Below, one piece after another: positions 29,101-39,848 of a stretch of 64,000 nt of DNA. The stretch lies in contig JALBYC010000014.1 in the NCBI GenBank assembly GCA_023212645.1, positions 124,001 through 188,000 on the forward strand, written 5' to 3'. Source of the stretch: Farysia itapuensis. Taxonomy: Eukaryota > Basidiomycota > Ustilaginomycetes > Ustilaginales > Ustilaginaceae. Below the pieces are notes generated by a model that saw only the letters and a list, made by a program, of their open reading frames with translations, had not been told where the DNA came from and ran no database searches. The translations under genes and the position numbers were made by a program. How positions within the stretch are numbered: the stretch's first letter is position 1; the number at the start of each line of letters is the position of its first letter.

Positions 29101-29603
29101 ACGAAGAGGCCTCCGTACGCTCAAACGCAGTGTTCGCATCCGGAGTTCTGATCGAGCACACGCAAGCCGATCTGAGTCAGCACTTCCCAGCTCTGCTCAG
29201 TGCTATCCGACCTTTCTTCGAAAAAGGTCAGAACGAGGCCGATGAAATTTTGACGGCACGCGACAACGCCTGTGGTTGTCTCTCGCGTATGATCATCAAA
29301 AAGGCAGACGCTGTTCCGCTGGATCAGGCATTGCCTATTCTGTTTTCCTCGCTGCCGCTGCAGAAGGACATGGCTGAGTGGTCTCCTGTGCTGCACTGCA
29401 TGATGAGCCTCATCCAGGCTAATAACCCTGTGGCGACGCAAAACATCGACACGATTTTGCAGCTGTTTGCCCATGTACTGAGTGGCGATGAGGACAACCT
29501 TGGTGGTCTCGTTCGGGGCCAACTCTGTGGTTTTGTCAGTCAGCTCAACACTCAGATTCCCGACAAGGTTCAGGCTGCCGGCCTCCAGCAATTCCTCGTC
29601 TAA
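26159..29603 (+). CDS. KAP123: Karyopherin-beta importin, KAP123/IPO4 type
   Basis: Two exons (26159-28446 and 28673-29603) encode 1072 aa, close to KAP123/IPO4 length. The N-terminus has the importin-beta domain pattern: QSNVPDTNTVKAATDALQ, VRQLAAVELRKRL, then tandem HEAT repeats throughout. An acidic loop (DEDEDGFVDVDEL at ~640) interrupts the repeats, as in KAP123. The join CG|A restores Arg-Thr-Ala-Ala-Ile-Glu at the exon boundary. KAP123 imports ribosomal proteins and histones H3/H4. The 226-nt intron is about three times the local norm and is highly structured (separate entry). Assignment to KAP123 rather than KAP121 rests on N-terminal similarity. Confidence 0.9.
28447..28672 (+). other. 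Long structured intron in the KAP123 gene
   Basis: GTAAGT donor at 28447, TTTGCAG acceptor ending 28672; 226 nt. It contains a perfect 12-bp inverted repeat, GCCGACTCCATC at 28476-28487 with GATGGAGTCGGC at 28590-28601. Inside it lie a hairpin ATCCTT-TTCG-AAGGAT (28485-28500) and an 8-bp inverted repeat CGTGACAA/TTGTCACG (28547-28554/28583-28590), which itself encloses GATAT-TT-ATATC. CTGA words occur near the 3' side. The structures partly compete for bases. An embedded RNA or a splice-site-bridging fold are both possible; neither is shown. Confidence 0.7.
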
Positions 29604-30332
29604 TGCGCGCCACAGTGCACAGTGCCTCAGACAGACGCCGCAGCAACACCGCATTATCGCAATCGCATACCCGAATAGTGGCCTTCAGCCGTGTCTGTTC
29701 AGTCAACCACGCTATCGCCCTCCTTCATACAGCATCTCTACGACTTTCTATCATTTCTCAACCAAATAGACGGTTCTCGAAATTTGGTCTGAGCTTTGCC
29801 TGTTCGGAACCATAAGCGCGTCGCGTCTTGTTTGCGGCCGCGCGAAATACTTTAGTACGCTTGTGTTGAGTCAAGGTCGTGTTGCAAAGTAAATGCCAAG
29901 GCTTGCTCTTGCGACAGACTGCAGTGTCCTGCTCACTCTGTGATCGCGACGTGAGAGGGTTGTCGGGTGAAGGGCATGCAAATACGAGAACGCCGAAGCT
30001 TGACGGGTTTTTGTAATGCGCGTTTTCCCAAAAGTGTTGGTCTGAATTTGGAATCGAGGGCGCACTGTGAAAGTGTAACAAGCGAACCAAAGTGCGGTGC
30101 GTGTGTGTGCGCGTTTGGTGTGTGTAACTTTGCGCAATTTGTTACTCAAGAGTAAAGCGCACTTGCATCGTGTGCATGGCTGCCTCCTTTCTTTCCTTCT
30201 TCCCTTGATCACCATCGGCCAGAGCAGTCAGCTCATATCTTTACTGTTTCGGTGCTCTTCAAACGCCTCTCAACGCGTGCACTGAATCGCTCTTTTGGGT
30301 GCAAGCTCTTCGACAAATAAGCTGTGTGCATC
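29604..30332. other. Intergenic region between KAP123 and myosin
   Basis: 729 nt between two plus-strand genes. A GT-rich stretch (about 30093-30125) is the only composition feature. Otherwise it looks like KAP123 3' UTR and a myosin promoter/5' UTR rich in C and T just before the start. No RNA gene was recognised. Confidence 0.5.
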
Positions 30333-33300
30333 ATGGCCCCGGCGCCAGCGGATTTAGTGGCAGCTTTTGTGCCCGGCACCAAGGCTTGGTTCACAGATAA
30401 GGAGCTGGGTTGGATCAGTGCCACGCTCACAAAGCCTCTGATAAAATCCGCCACTGGCGATGTCACACTCGAGTTTACGCTTGACGAAACTGGTGCTATC
30501 AAGACCATCACTACTACAGAGGCAAAGCTCGCCGCAAAATCTGGCGAAGATGAGCTGCCACCGCTGAGGAACCCTCCCCTGCTAGAGGCAACAGACGACC
30601 TGACCAATCTCAGCTATCTCAATGAGCCATCGGTTCTGCACACCATCTTGAATCGCTACTCACAGCGAATCATCTACACCTACTCGGGCATTGTCCTCAT
30701 TGCAGTCAATCCCTTTTATGCTTTGAGTCTCTACAGCCCAGAGATTATCCAAGCATATTCAGGTCGGAGAAAGGGAGAGCTTGAGCCTCATCTTTTCGCT
30801 ATCGCCGAGGACGCCTACCGATGCATGATTCGAGACGAGAAGGATCAGACCATTGTTGTCAGTGGTGAGTCTGGTGCTGGCAAAACTGTGTCGGCAAAGT
30901 ACATCATGCGCTACTTTGCAACTGTCGAGGACCCAGAAAAACCCGGAAGTCGCAAAGCAGGCTCGACGGGTAAAGACACAAGCGGCATGAGCGAGACAGA
31001 GCAGCAGATTTTGGCCACCAATCCCATCATGGAAGCTTTCGGCAATGCCAAGACTACACGCAACGACAACTCTTCGCGTTTCGGTAAATATCTCGAGATT
31101 CTCTTTGACAAGCGAAACGAGATTGTCGGCGCAAAAATGCGCACATACCTACTCGAACGATCGCGTCTGGTTTATCAGCCAGAGACGGAGCGCAACTATC
31201 ACATCTTCTATCAACTCTGCGCTGGTGCACCCTCGTCAGAAAGGAAGGATTTAGGGCTCGATGACGCTTCTAAATTTTTCTACCTGAACCAAGGTGGTGC
31301 CGGTAGCCTGGCCATCCCAGGCATTAATGACGCTGAAGAGTTCAAGGTTACACAGAAAGCACTCAGCACAGTGGGTCTGACCATTGAGTCACAGTGGAGC
31401 ATTTTTCGCCTCTTGGCTGCACTTCTTCATTTGGGTAATGTCAACATCACAGCTTCGCGCAACGATGCCATGCTCTCCGATGACGAGCCAAGCTTGTTCA
31501 TGGCCACCCGCATTCTGGGCATCGACTTGTTCGAGTTCCGCAAATGGACTGTCAAGAGGCAATTGCAGACTAGGGGAGAAAAGGTTGTGACCAATCTCAC
31601 TCAAGCACAAGCTATCGTCGTGCGAGACTCGGTATCCAAGTACGTCTATACATGTCTGTTCGACTGGCTGGTCGATCAAATGAACAAGTCTCTGGCACTC
31701 GGCTCATCACAGACACGTCAGTCTATGATCGGCGTTCTCGATATTTATGGCTTTGAGCACTTCAAAGTCAACTCCTACGAACAGTTTTGCATCAACTATG
31801 CTAACGAGCGACTCCAGCGCGAATTCAATCACCATGTCTTCAAGCTTGAGCAGGAGGAGTACTTGCAGGAGCAAATTTCGTGGACATTTATCGACTTTGC
31901 TGACAACCAGCCCACTATCGACATGATCGAAGGCAAGCTTGGCATTTTGTCTCTACTTGATGAAGAGTGCCGCCTGCCGTCTGGCTCAGACGACTCTTTC
32001 GTGCAGAAACTCTACACGCAGATGGAAAGGCGGAGCGAATTTAAGGACTCTTTCAAGAAACCTCGGTTCGGTACAACCAGCTTCACAGTCTGTCACTATG
32101 CCCTCGATGTAGAGTACTCCAGCGCAAGCTTTGTCGAAAAGAACAAGGACACCGTGCCAGATGAGCATCTCAACCTGCTTAACAACACGACCAATCCTTT
32201 CCTCAAAGAAGTCCTTGACACTGCTCTGAATCTGCACAAGACGGAGGATCCGGATGCCTCAGGTCCTGGCATCCTTGATGCTAAGCCTGCCCAACGCAAG
32301 TTGCCTGGCGCAAGCATCAGAAAACCAACGCTAGGCTCGCAGTTCAAGTCGTCTCTGGTCAGTCTGATGACGACCATCGACAACACAAATGCGCACTACA
32401 TTCGATGCATCAAACCGAATGAGGCCAAGAAGGCTTGGGCGGTCGAGCCTCAGAACGTGTTGGGTCAGCTCCGAGCCTGCGGTGTGCTAGAAACGATCCG
32501 CATCAGCTGTGCAGGCTATCCTTCTCGCTGGACGTTTCCCGATTTCGCTGAGCGCTACTACATGCTGGTACCCTCGACGGGTTGGGACATGTCAAACATG
32601 GACAAGGTCAAAGCGCTTGCCACACGTATTTTGACCTCGACCATCACAGAAAAGGACAAGTATCAGATTGGTCTCACCAAGATCTTCTTCCGTGCCGGTA
32701 TGCTAGCGCAATTCGAACAGAAACGAACTGACAGATTAAATCTGCTAACCACGCTGATTCAGAAGAACATGCGCCGTTTCGTCTATCAGAAGCGATATCA
32801 GACCATGCGCTCGAACACGGTCAAGATTCAGTCCTGGTGGAGAATGCAGATGGCTATGAAGTACGTCTCCAACTTGCGTAAAACGACAGCCGCCACCAAG
32901 ATTCAAACCGTCACTCGTGGCTTCTTGGAACGCAGAAAGTATCAGAAGACTCGGCAGGCTGTCATTACTCTTCAAAGCGTTGCTCGTGGACGTGCAGTAC
33001 GTGTGATGTACAAGAATGCCAAGGTTGACTTCTCCGCTACCCGGCTTCAGTCACTTTTGCGAGGTGCATCAGCTCGACGCAAGTATCGCAAGGAAACCCA
33101 AGGTGTCATTCATCTGCAATCTTGTTACCGTCGCAGACTCGCAAAGAAGGAATTGGTAGCCCGCAGGAATGAAGCCAAATCGGTATCGCACTTCAAAGAA
33201 GTCTCGTACAAGCTGGAGAACAAGGTGGTTGAGCTTACACAAAACTTGCAGAAACGGATCAAGGACAACAAGGAGCTGTCTGCCAAGATCCGCGCGCTTG

Positions 33301-35162
33301 ATGCTCAGATTTCAACTTGGCAAGGAAAGCACGAAGAAGTTGAGGCCAAAAATCGAGGTCTGATGGAGGAGATTGCCAAACCCACGGTCGCTATGGCAGA
33401 GTTTGACGCACTCCTTGCCGCCAAGCGAGATCTCGATGCCAAGCAAGAAATGTCGTTGAAACGCATCACTGAGCAAGACAAGAGAATTGCAGACCTCACG
33501 TCTGAGATAGAAAGACAGGCGAAGGACTTGCAGGCACGTGCTGAAGCCCTCACCGGTGCCACCAAGTTGTCCGAGGACGATGTTGCAACTATCACCTCGC
33601 TTCGGTCGGAAGTCACGTCCCTTCGCGAGCAGCTCAACCGGGCCAATGCGCTGAACACTCTACAGAAGAACTCGGACCGTATCGAGAATGCCGCCCCACC
33701 AGTCTTCAACATGTCGACTGGCAAGGAGAACGGCTACGCTTCGGCAGGTAGCAAGCGCCGACCACGTCGTCACAGCGAGGCTGGTCCATGGAGTGACACG
33801 CCACTGCGCGACGAACACGAAGAAGCCATGTTGGCCGCAAAGCGAAGCGCTGCGAACGCCAATCGACACGTCTCGGTTGCCTTTGGGGCAGATGGCCAGG
33901 TACCAGGCTTTGGTCAGAGGAATGGATTCGATGACGAGTATGACGATGACGATCCGTCTGAGGACATTATTCGCATTCTCGAAAACGAGGAACAGCTGGA
34001 TGAAGATGTGCTCAACGGCCTCATTCGCTTCCTTAAGGTCCCTGCTCCAAGTCTGCAGAATCCGCCATCTCCAAAGGAAGTGCTCTTCCCGGCGCATCTC
34101 ATCTCGCTGGTCACGAATGAAATGTGGAAATACGGTCTGGTACGCGAAAGCGAGCGATTCCTTGCGAATGTCATGCAGACCATCCAGCAGCATGTGATGT
34201 CATTCGAGGGTGAAGAGGCTATCATTCCCGGCATCTTCTGGCTGTCCAATGTACACGAGATTCTATCGTTTGTATGTATCGCGGAAAGCGACATGCTGCA
34301 GGGCATCGGACCGGGTGTAGATGGCGCTGCTCGCTCGTTCGAGTGGGGCGATTACGAAAGGCTGGTCACTATCGTCAAGCACGACTTGGACTCGCTCGAA
34401 TACAACATCTACCATACCTGGATGCAGGAAGCCAAGAAACGGCTCCACAAGATGGTCATTCCCGCTCTGATCGAAAGCCAATCGCTCCCAGGCTTCGTAA
34501 CTAGTGATCATTCTGGACGGCTGTTCAATCGTCTGTTGTCCAACAACTCGGCGCCCGCGCATACTATGGACGACATCCTGAGCATTTTAAACAAGGTATG
34601 GAAAAGCCTGAAGAGCTACTATGTCGAACCTTCTGTGACGCAACAGGTGGTCACTGAGTTGCTGAAGCTCATTGGCGTCACCAGCTTCAATGACCTGTTG
34701 ATGCGACGCAACTTTTGTTCTTGGAAGCGAGCCATGCAAATCCAATACAACATTACACGAATTGAAGAATGGTGCAAATCTCACGATATGCCCGAAGGCA
34801 CTCTGCAGCTCGAACACTTGATGCAAGCAACAAAGCTTCTTCAGCTCAAAAAGGCTACTCTTGGTGACATCGACATTATCTATGATGTCTGCTGGATGCT
34901 TACCCCGACGCAAATCCAGAAGCTAATCTCGCATTACTATGTGGCAGATTACGAGAACCCCATTTCGCCCGAGATTCTCAAGGCGGTCGCTGCACGTGTT
35001 GTGCCCAACGACCGTAACGACCATCTCCTCCTGCCTCCCGAAGTGGATGAAGCCGGACCATACGAGCTGCCACTACCTCGAGAAGTGACTGGTATAGAGA
35101 CATATTGTCCCGCCTACATCTCCGTTCCAGCCATCCGCAGGCTTGCCAGTCGAGTCGCATGA
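30333..35162 (+). CDS. MYO2: Class V myosin heavy chain
   Basis: One 4.8-kb exon from ATG 30333 gives 1609 aa. An SH3-like N-terminus precedes the motor domain (~75-765), which has the P-loop GESGAGKT (~178-185), the switch-I NDNSSRFGK region, LDIYGFE, and the actin-binding HYIRCIKPNE block. Six IQ motifs follow (~800-940), the class V hallmark, binding calmodulin-type light chains. A coiled coil (~945-1110), a disordered linker and a globular DIL cargo domain (~1320-1560) complete it. It moves vesicles and organelles along actin cables for polar growth. The lack of introns over this length contrasts with the small genes nearby. Confidence 0.97.
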   Translation: MAPAPADLVAAFVPGTKAWFTDKELGWISATLTKPLIKSATGDVTLEFTLDETGAIKTITTTEAKLAAKSGEDELPPLRNPPLLEATDDLTNLSYLNEPSVLHTILNRYSQRIIYTYSGIVLIAVNPFYALSLYSPEIIQAYSGRRKGELEPHLFAIAEDAYRCMIRDEKDQTIVVSGESGAGKTVSAKYIMRYFATVEDPEKPGSRKAGSTGKDTSGMSETEQQILATNPIMEAFGNAKTTRNDNSSRFGKYLEILFDKRNEIVGAKMRTYLLERSRLVYQPETERNYHIFYQLCAGAPSSERKDLGLDDASKFFYLNQGGAGSLAIPGINDAEEFKVTQKALSTVGLTIESQWSIFRLLAALLHLGNVNITASRNDAMLSDDEPSLFMATRILGIDLFEFRKWTVKRQLQTRGEKVVTNLTQAQAIVVRDSVSKYVYTCLFDWLVDQMNKSLALGSSQTRQSMIGVLDIYGFEHFKVNSYEQFCINYANERLQREFNHHVFKLEQEEYLQEQISWTFIDFADNQPTIDMIEGKLGILSLLDEECRLPSGSDDSFVQKLYTQMERRSEFKDSFKKPRFGTTSFTVCHYALDVEYSSASFVEKNKDTVPDEHLNLLNNTTNPFLKEVLDTALNLHKTEDPDASGPGILDAKPAQRKLPGASIRKPTLGSQFKSSLVSLMTTIDNTNAHYIRCIKPNEAKKAWAVEPQNVLGQLRACGVLETIRISCAGYPSRWTFPDFAERYYMLVPSTGWDMSNMDKVKALATRILTSTITEKDKYQIGLTKIFFRAGMLAQFEQKRTDRLNLLTTLIQKNMRRFVYQKRYQTMRSNTVKIQSWWRMQMAMKYVSNLRKTTAATKIQTVTRGFLERRKYQKTRQAVITLQSVARGRAVRVMYKNAKVDFSATRLQSLLRGASARRKYRKETQGVIHLQSCYRRRLAKKELVARRNEAKSVSHFKEVSYKLENKVVELTQNLQKRIKDNKELSAKIRALDAQISTWQGKHEEVEAKNRGLMEEIAKPTVAMAEFDALLAAKRDLDAKQEMSLKRITEQDKRIADLTSEIERQAKDLQARAEALTGATKLSEDDVATITSLRSEVTSLREQLNRANALNTLQKNSDRIENAAPPVFNMSTGKENGYASAGSKRRPRRHSEAGPWSDTPLRDEHEEAMLAAKRSAANANRHVSVAFGADGQVPGFGQRNGFDDEYDDDDPSEDIIRILENEEQLDEDVLNGLIRFLKVPAPSLQNPPSPKEVLFPAHLISLVTNEMWKYGLVRESERFLANVMQTIQQHVMSFEGEEAIIPGIFWLSNVHEILSFVCIAESDMLQGIGPGVDGAARSFEWGDYERLVTIVKHDLDSLEYNIYHTWMQEAKKRLHKMVIPALIESQSLPGFVTSDHSGRLFNRLLSNNSAPAHTMDDILSILNKVWKSLKSYYVEPSVTQQVVTELLKLIGVTSFNDLLMRRNFCSWKRAMQIQYNITRIEEWCKSHDMPEGTLQLEHLMQATKLLQLKKATLGDIDIIYDVCWMLTPTQIQKLISHYYVADYENPISPEILKAVAARVVPNDRNDHLLLPPEVDEAGPYELPLPREVTGIETYCPAYISVPAIRRLASRVA

Positions 35163-35720
35163 TCTGCACCCTCAGCCATGCCCCACTATATGTATATTTT
35201 CCAGGTCACCTATACTCTTATCTATCTATGAACTAGTCTTGTGAAGCTGTGAAGCGTGTGAAGACGGCGGATCGCGTGGGGTGACTCAATCTGCAATCTG
35301 CCGATCTATGTCGATCGATCACCAGAGCACAGCCAAACCGAGGGACGCGTCATTCCGAGAGCTTGGTTCAAATTCTAGAGTTTGTTCGAATCCGGTCCAG
35401 ATGTGGAGGACTGCTGGCCGTAGTCAAATCCCGCTACAATTCAAAAAGAGTCCAACCAGTTTGGCGCCCCGAAAGGCTGAGGAGTAGTTCAAAGTGCGAG
35501 AAACAAGTCAAGTCAGCCCCAAGTCGGAGTTGGAGTGAATACGCTTATTAGCCCACTTGCACACTTACACACTCGCGCCATCACTCGACCTTGGCATTGC
35601 TAATCTCTGAGTCACCGTTCCGCTCCCGTCCTTGCCTCCCAACCTCATCCATCTCCCCACGCTATACACTTTGAGCATCCTCTCACCTTGCTACACCTCC
35701 GCATCGCGTCCCCTTGCATC
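35163..35720. promoter_or_regulatory. Promoter region of the ubiquitin fusion gene
   Basis: 558 nt from the myosin stop to the 5' UTR intron. It contains GTGACTCA at 35281-35288 (an AP-1/GCN4-like core), two T-loop-like words that do not form a tRNA, and a long C/T-rich stretch from about 35580 to 35715, common upstream of highly expressed fungal genes. Confidence 0.45.
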
Positions 35721-36483
<763 letters not shown>

Positions 36484-36783
36484 GCCAACATTCGCCGTCT
36501 TGGACCTCTTACTTCTGCATATTCCCGTCCTGTCCCCGTCACTGCATCATCATCATTTCACATACCTCAGCTCGTCATCTTTACCCAGTTCAGCCATGCA
36601 TATCTTTCATAGACACGATTTCAGTTTTTTGAGTTCTCGTCATCGTCACATTGTCCTGTCCTCAGCCATTGTATGATTAGACTTGCATCAATCAACTCGT
36701 TGTTGCCTCTCCTGTGCGCCTAGGAGAGACCTAAAGCTCGAGCTTGACTGCCGCTTAACAAAATGCATCGATGGTAATGTAGA
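36484..36783. other. Convergent 3' region, ubiquitin fusion / NSE1
   Basis: 300 nt, C/T-rich on the plus strand near the ubiquitin end. It probably comprises the two 3' UTRs. Nothing else was seen. Confidence 0.5.
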
Positions 36784-37958
36784 TCAGTCAAAAAGCCGTT
36801 GAGGTTTCACGTCTTGGTAGTTGTCAGATGCACCTCCGACGTCTCCTAATTCTTCGTCGTCCTCGTCGTAAGGTTGTCTCTTAAGAGGAATGTTGCTGAG
36901 CTCTGCCTTTATGAACTGCGTTGATGTGTTGGCTACATCGCGACGCGGGTTGGACAGAAAGCGTTTCGAATCTAGTTGATCATTGTCGGAGTTGTCGTCG
37001 TGGCTGTTCTGTTCGCGGTCCTGGTCGAGGCTGCGTTGTGAATTTGTGAAGTCGTCGTTGTCTTGGCCCGAGCCATGAATGGTCAGCTGCCAGACCTTTG
37101 GTCCGATTGGTCTCGCCTTCCACGGCTTGCGGCATTCAGGGCACGGGAATCCTGCTCTAGCCGACAGTCTGTCATCGTCGTCAGTGGCAGCACCTAACAC
37201 CACGCGTGCACAGTGCATATGATACCTCGTCTGACACGAGCGTGGACTGTGCGAGCACCCGAGCCCTATTGTGATCACGTCCTTGCAATGCGTGCAAGTA
37301 TGAAAGTGTTCATCGCCGAATTCGTTCTGCAGGTAGTTGCGCAGTTCCAGCAAGGATCGAGTAGATAGGGAGTATATCCCTTCACTGAAGACGACAGACA
37401 TGAGGTGGGTGGGTTCAGCAAGGCGCACGATGGCCGTTCAGGTCTTTGCACTTACTCTGATAGTTCGATCCATTGATGGTCAACGAGATTCTTCAGCAGC
37501 TCTTCGGCTGCGTTCTGCGTAAGCGTACTTTTGATCTTGCTGCCGAGTCTGATTGCCTCCATACTTGGTAGAGAAAATGCCTCTTTCTTCGCTTTAAAGA
37601 CCTCCTCTATCAACTTTTTCAGGAAAGAGATTTCTGGTGCAGTATAGCGTGTTGCTCCTTGAATCATTTTGTCGCCTTTGGTGTTGACAAGTGCCAGCAT
37701 TGCCTTGCCGGTGATCTGGTCTCTGAAGCGACGCAGCTCCATATCGAGTAGAGAGAGTTGCTTGGCGGTCTTCTCAAGCATTAACCTATATGCGTCTCGC
37801 GAGTAAGGTGCATGGGTAGCGGCGCAGCAACGCTCATAGAGTGCACTTGCGAACGGAACTGTCACAACTCGATGTGACATAAGAGACTGAAGCCAGGCGA
37901 CCCGGGCCATGTTCAGCCTGTGTTTGTCCTCGAGCGACTGTGGCGAGGGCGAAGACAT
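36784..37958 (-). CDS. NSE1: SMC5-SMC6 complex subunit NSE1 (RING-like)
   Basis: Two minus-strand exons (37456-37958 and 36784-37384; intron 37385-37455, GCTGAAC branch) encode 367 aa. The first exon has paired winged-helix regions typical of NSE1 (WLQSLMSHRVVTVPFASALY). Across the junction comes EGIYSLSTRSLLELRNYLQ, then the variant RING with Cys198, Cys201 (CTHC), YHMHC and FPCPEC. The last ~110 residues are Asp/Asn-rich and disordered, longer than in most homologues. NSE1 partners NSE3 and NSE4 at the SMC5/6 heads and acts as a ubiquitin ligase in DNA repair. The frame also opens upstream to 38144; the ATG at 37958 fits homologues better. Confidence 0.9.
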
Positions 37959-38225
37959 TTTTTGCGAACGCAGAAAAGGAGAAGGAAGCAGAGAGCTCAC
38001 TCGATCAAATGTGAGTGTTGGTCTTCTACACGACGCGCACACATGCACAGCGTGATTGGATTTTCCAGTGCTGAAAGGAACTCGCAACCCCGCGGGCAGC
38101 CGGGCCAGCCGGGGATTTTTCGACTTTCGAGAATTTGAGGTCACTCATGCGTACTTGCTGTCGATGAGTACGGACCTAGCGACTCTCACCAGTCATCACT
38201 GAGCAGGGTAGACGGACCTCGCAAG

Positions 38226-38846
38226 ATGCTTGAAGTGACTCCTCCCACGCAGATTCCCATGTTCCCGCGCAACTACCGCGAATTGCTGCTCGCAGAGCCA
38301 GCACCGCCTGTGGCAGCGGCGCAGCGCTTGCTTCTCGCCCCTGGGCAGGTCTTCCAGTTGGCCCAGCCCAAATGGCCGATAGATTCGACAGCACCCTCGT
38401 TCTACGCACTTGCCTTCACTGTTTTCTTTTCGGCATTCTCCTTGGTAGCGTTCAAGGATATTGCTGCGCTTATCAATTACGAGATTCGTTCGCGCTTCAG
38501 CGTTGCCGGAAATCCAGTCGTCTCCTTTGCGATCGCCATGATCGCAGTGACGATGCTTCTCATCTCATACGAGAACGATATAAAGAAACGGTCTGGATAC
38601 TACTCTGAAACTTCTGACCCGAGGTACAGTGTCGGCCTCAGCCTCATTGGTGCCCTCTTTGCGGTTTTCTGGAGCAGCAAAGTGTTCTCGACAAACCCAC
38701 TTCCTCCGGAAGAGCAGGCACGGGAAGCACAGCGAATATCACAGACACAAACGAGTATGAAAGGCGCTGCCATCGAGAAGAAGGGATCTGCGCGTCAGCT
38801 CAAGAAGCAAGCAAAGCGTGAGGCAAAAAAGCTCTCAGTCAACTGA
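38226..38846 (+). CDS. Unknown small membrane protein with three TM segments
   Basis: A single ORF of 206 aa that I do not recognise. A proline-rich N-terminal 60 residues precede three hydrophobic helices: ~60-80 (SFYALAFTVFFSAFSLVAF), ~100-118 (VVSFAIAMIAVTMLLISYE) and ~135-155 (SVGLSLIGALFAVFWSSKVF). The last 45 residues are basic and helical (KKGSARQLKKQAKREAKKLS), which suggests a cytosolic tail. No N-terminal signal peptide is obvious. It is divergent from NSE1, and its stop is only 61 nt from the Y14 stop. The gene-like composition and hydrophobic pattern support a real ER or other endomembrane protein. Confidence 0.75.
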   Translation: MLEVTPPTQIPMFPRNYRELLLAEPAPPVAAAQRLLLAPGQVFQLAQPKWPIDSTAPSFYALAFTVFFSAFSLVAFKDIAALINYEIRSRFSVAGNPVVSFAIAMIAVTMLLISYENDIKKRSGYYSETSDPRYSVGLSLIGALFAVFWSSKVFSTNPLPPEEQAREAQRISQTQTSMKGAAIEKKGSARQLKKQAKREAKKLSVN

Positions 38847-38907
38847 CACTTTGGGTCTGGCGAATTGAATCAAAACACTGGCGGATAGCATTGCAGAAGG
38901 TACCAGA

Positions 38908-39639
38908 TCAATGTCTCTCGGGGCTCCTGCTTCGATGCCTCGATGCCTGTGCTCTTCTCCCGCGTGCAGCCGTATTGTTTTCTCGGTTCGCGGGGGGTTT
39001 GACGAATGCGAAATCTGCTGCCAGCTGTTCGTCGAGTAATGTGAGACCGCTGTTACATGCGTCTATTGCTGTCACAGCCTCTTCTTTTGTGTCGTATTCG
39101 ATTAACGCGTAGCCCTGGACAGCGTGGAAAGGTGTGTGAGTTCTTATGTTGGTAAGCGCAGGCACCTGCTAAACCACTCACTTTAACGTATCCGGTTCGG
39201 CGGTCTAGGTTGAGATGGCAGGTCTTCACCTGGCCAAAGTCTGCAAATTTGTCGATCACTTCTTCTTCTGACGCTTCTTCGTGTACATTCGTTACGACAA
39301 TGACCCATCCTTCGACAGCTACAGAATTTGGGAGGGCTTAGAGTGTCAATTTCCAGAGTTAGCAGCGATGTGCGCAATGCTTACATTTGGCGGCGCGATC
39401 TTGTCCATCTCTGACATCGTCGAGAGTCTCGAAGCCATCCGCTCTGACACCATCAGAGGCAGGCCCCTCTCCACGTGGATTGAAGCCCCTTCCCTTCCTC
39501 TTTACATTAGGATCTGTATAAAACATCAGATGTAGCCGATGGGTATAGGCAAGCATGAGCGTTAGGCCAACTTACCATCGTCCATTTCGACATCGCTGAC
39601 CGGCGAGCGACTGCCCGAATTGGCTTTTCTGTGCGACAT
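38908..39639 (-). CDS. Y14: Exon-junction-complex RNA-binding protein Y14 (RBM8A)
   Basis: Four minus-strand exons (39576-39639, 39385-39513, 39182-39318, 38908-39114) join in frame to 178 aa. The introns are 62, 66 and 67 nt. The RRM runs from ~65 to ~150: [34 protein letters not shown], then [14 protein letters not shown] across the last junction. These match Y14 closely, including the residues that face Mago rather than RNA. The N-terminus is charged ([14 protein letters not shown], as in Y14), and an Arg/Ser-rich tail ([10 protein letters not shown]) follows. Y14-Mago forms the EJC core with eIF4A3, marking spliced mRNAs. It is head to head with THOC1. Confidence 0.95.
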
Positions 39640-39848
39640 GATCCTCTGGGTACGTCTTCACAGCGCGACTATGACCTGCTCATAGGTTTTATGGGTCTAG
39701 GCTGCAACTGTAGTGGGGTCTGTGGACAGGAAGAAGCAAAAAAGCGGGAGTCGGGATTTTGACTTTTGGACACATGCTCATCCACGTCTTTCGGAAAACA
39801 ACTACCTCGTCAAGCCAGCTCAACTCCTATTGTCGGAGCGAAGCGGCG
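39640..39848. promoter_or_regulatory. Shared divergent promoter, Y14 / THOC1
   Basis: Only 209 nt separate the Y14 and THOC1 start codons, so both promoters and 5' UTRs must share this DNA. No TATA box was recognised. The THOC1 frame is open upstream to 39759, but its conserved start is at 39849. Confidence 0.6.

Noticed and set aside
35360..35400. Two T-loop-like words (GGTTCAAATTC and TGTTCGAATCC) suggesting a tRNA
   Set aside because: Flanking bases do not form a five-pair T-stem and no matching A box, anticodon arm or acceptor stem was found.
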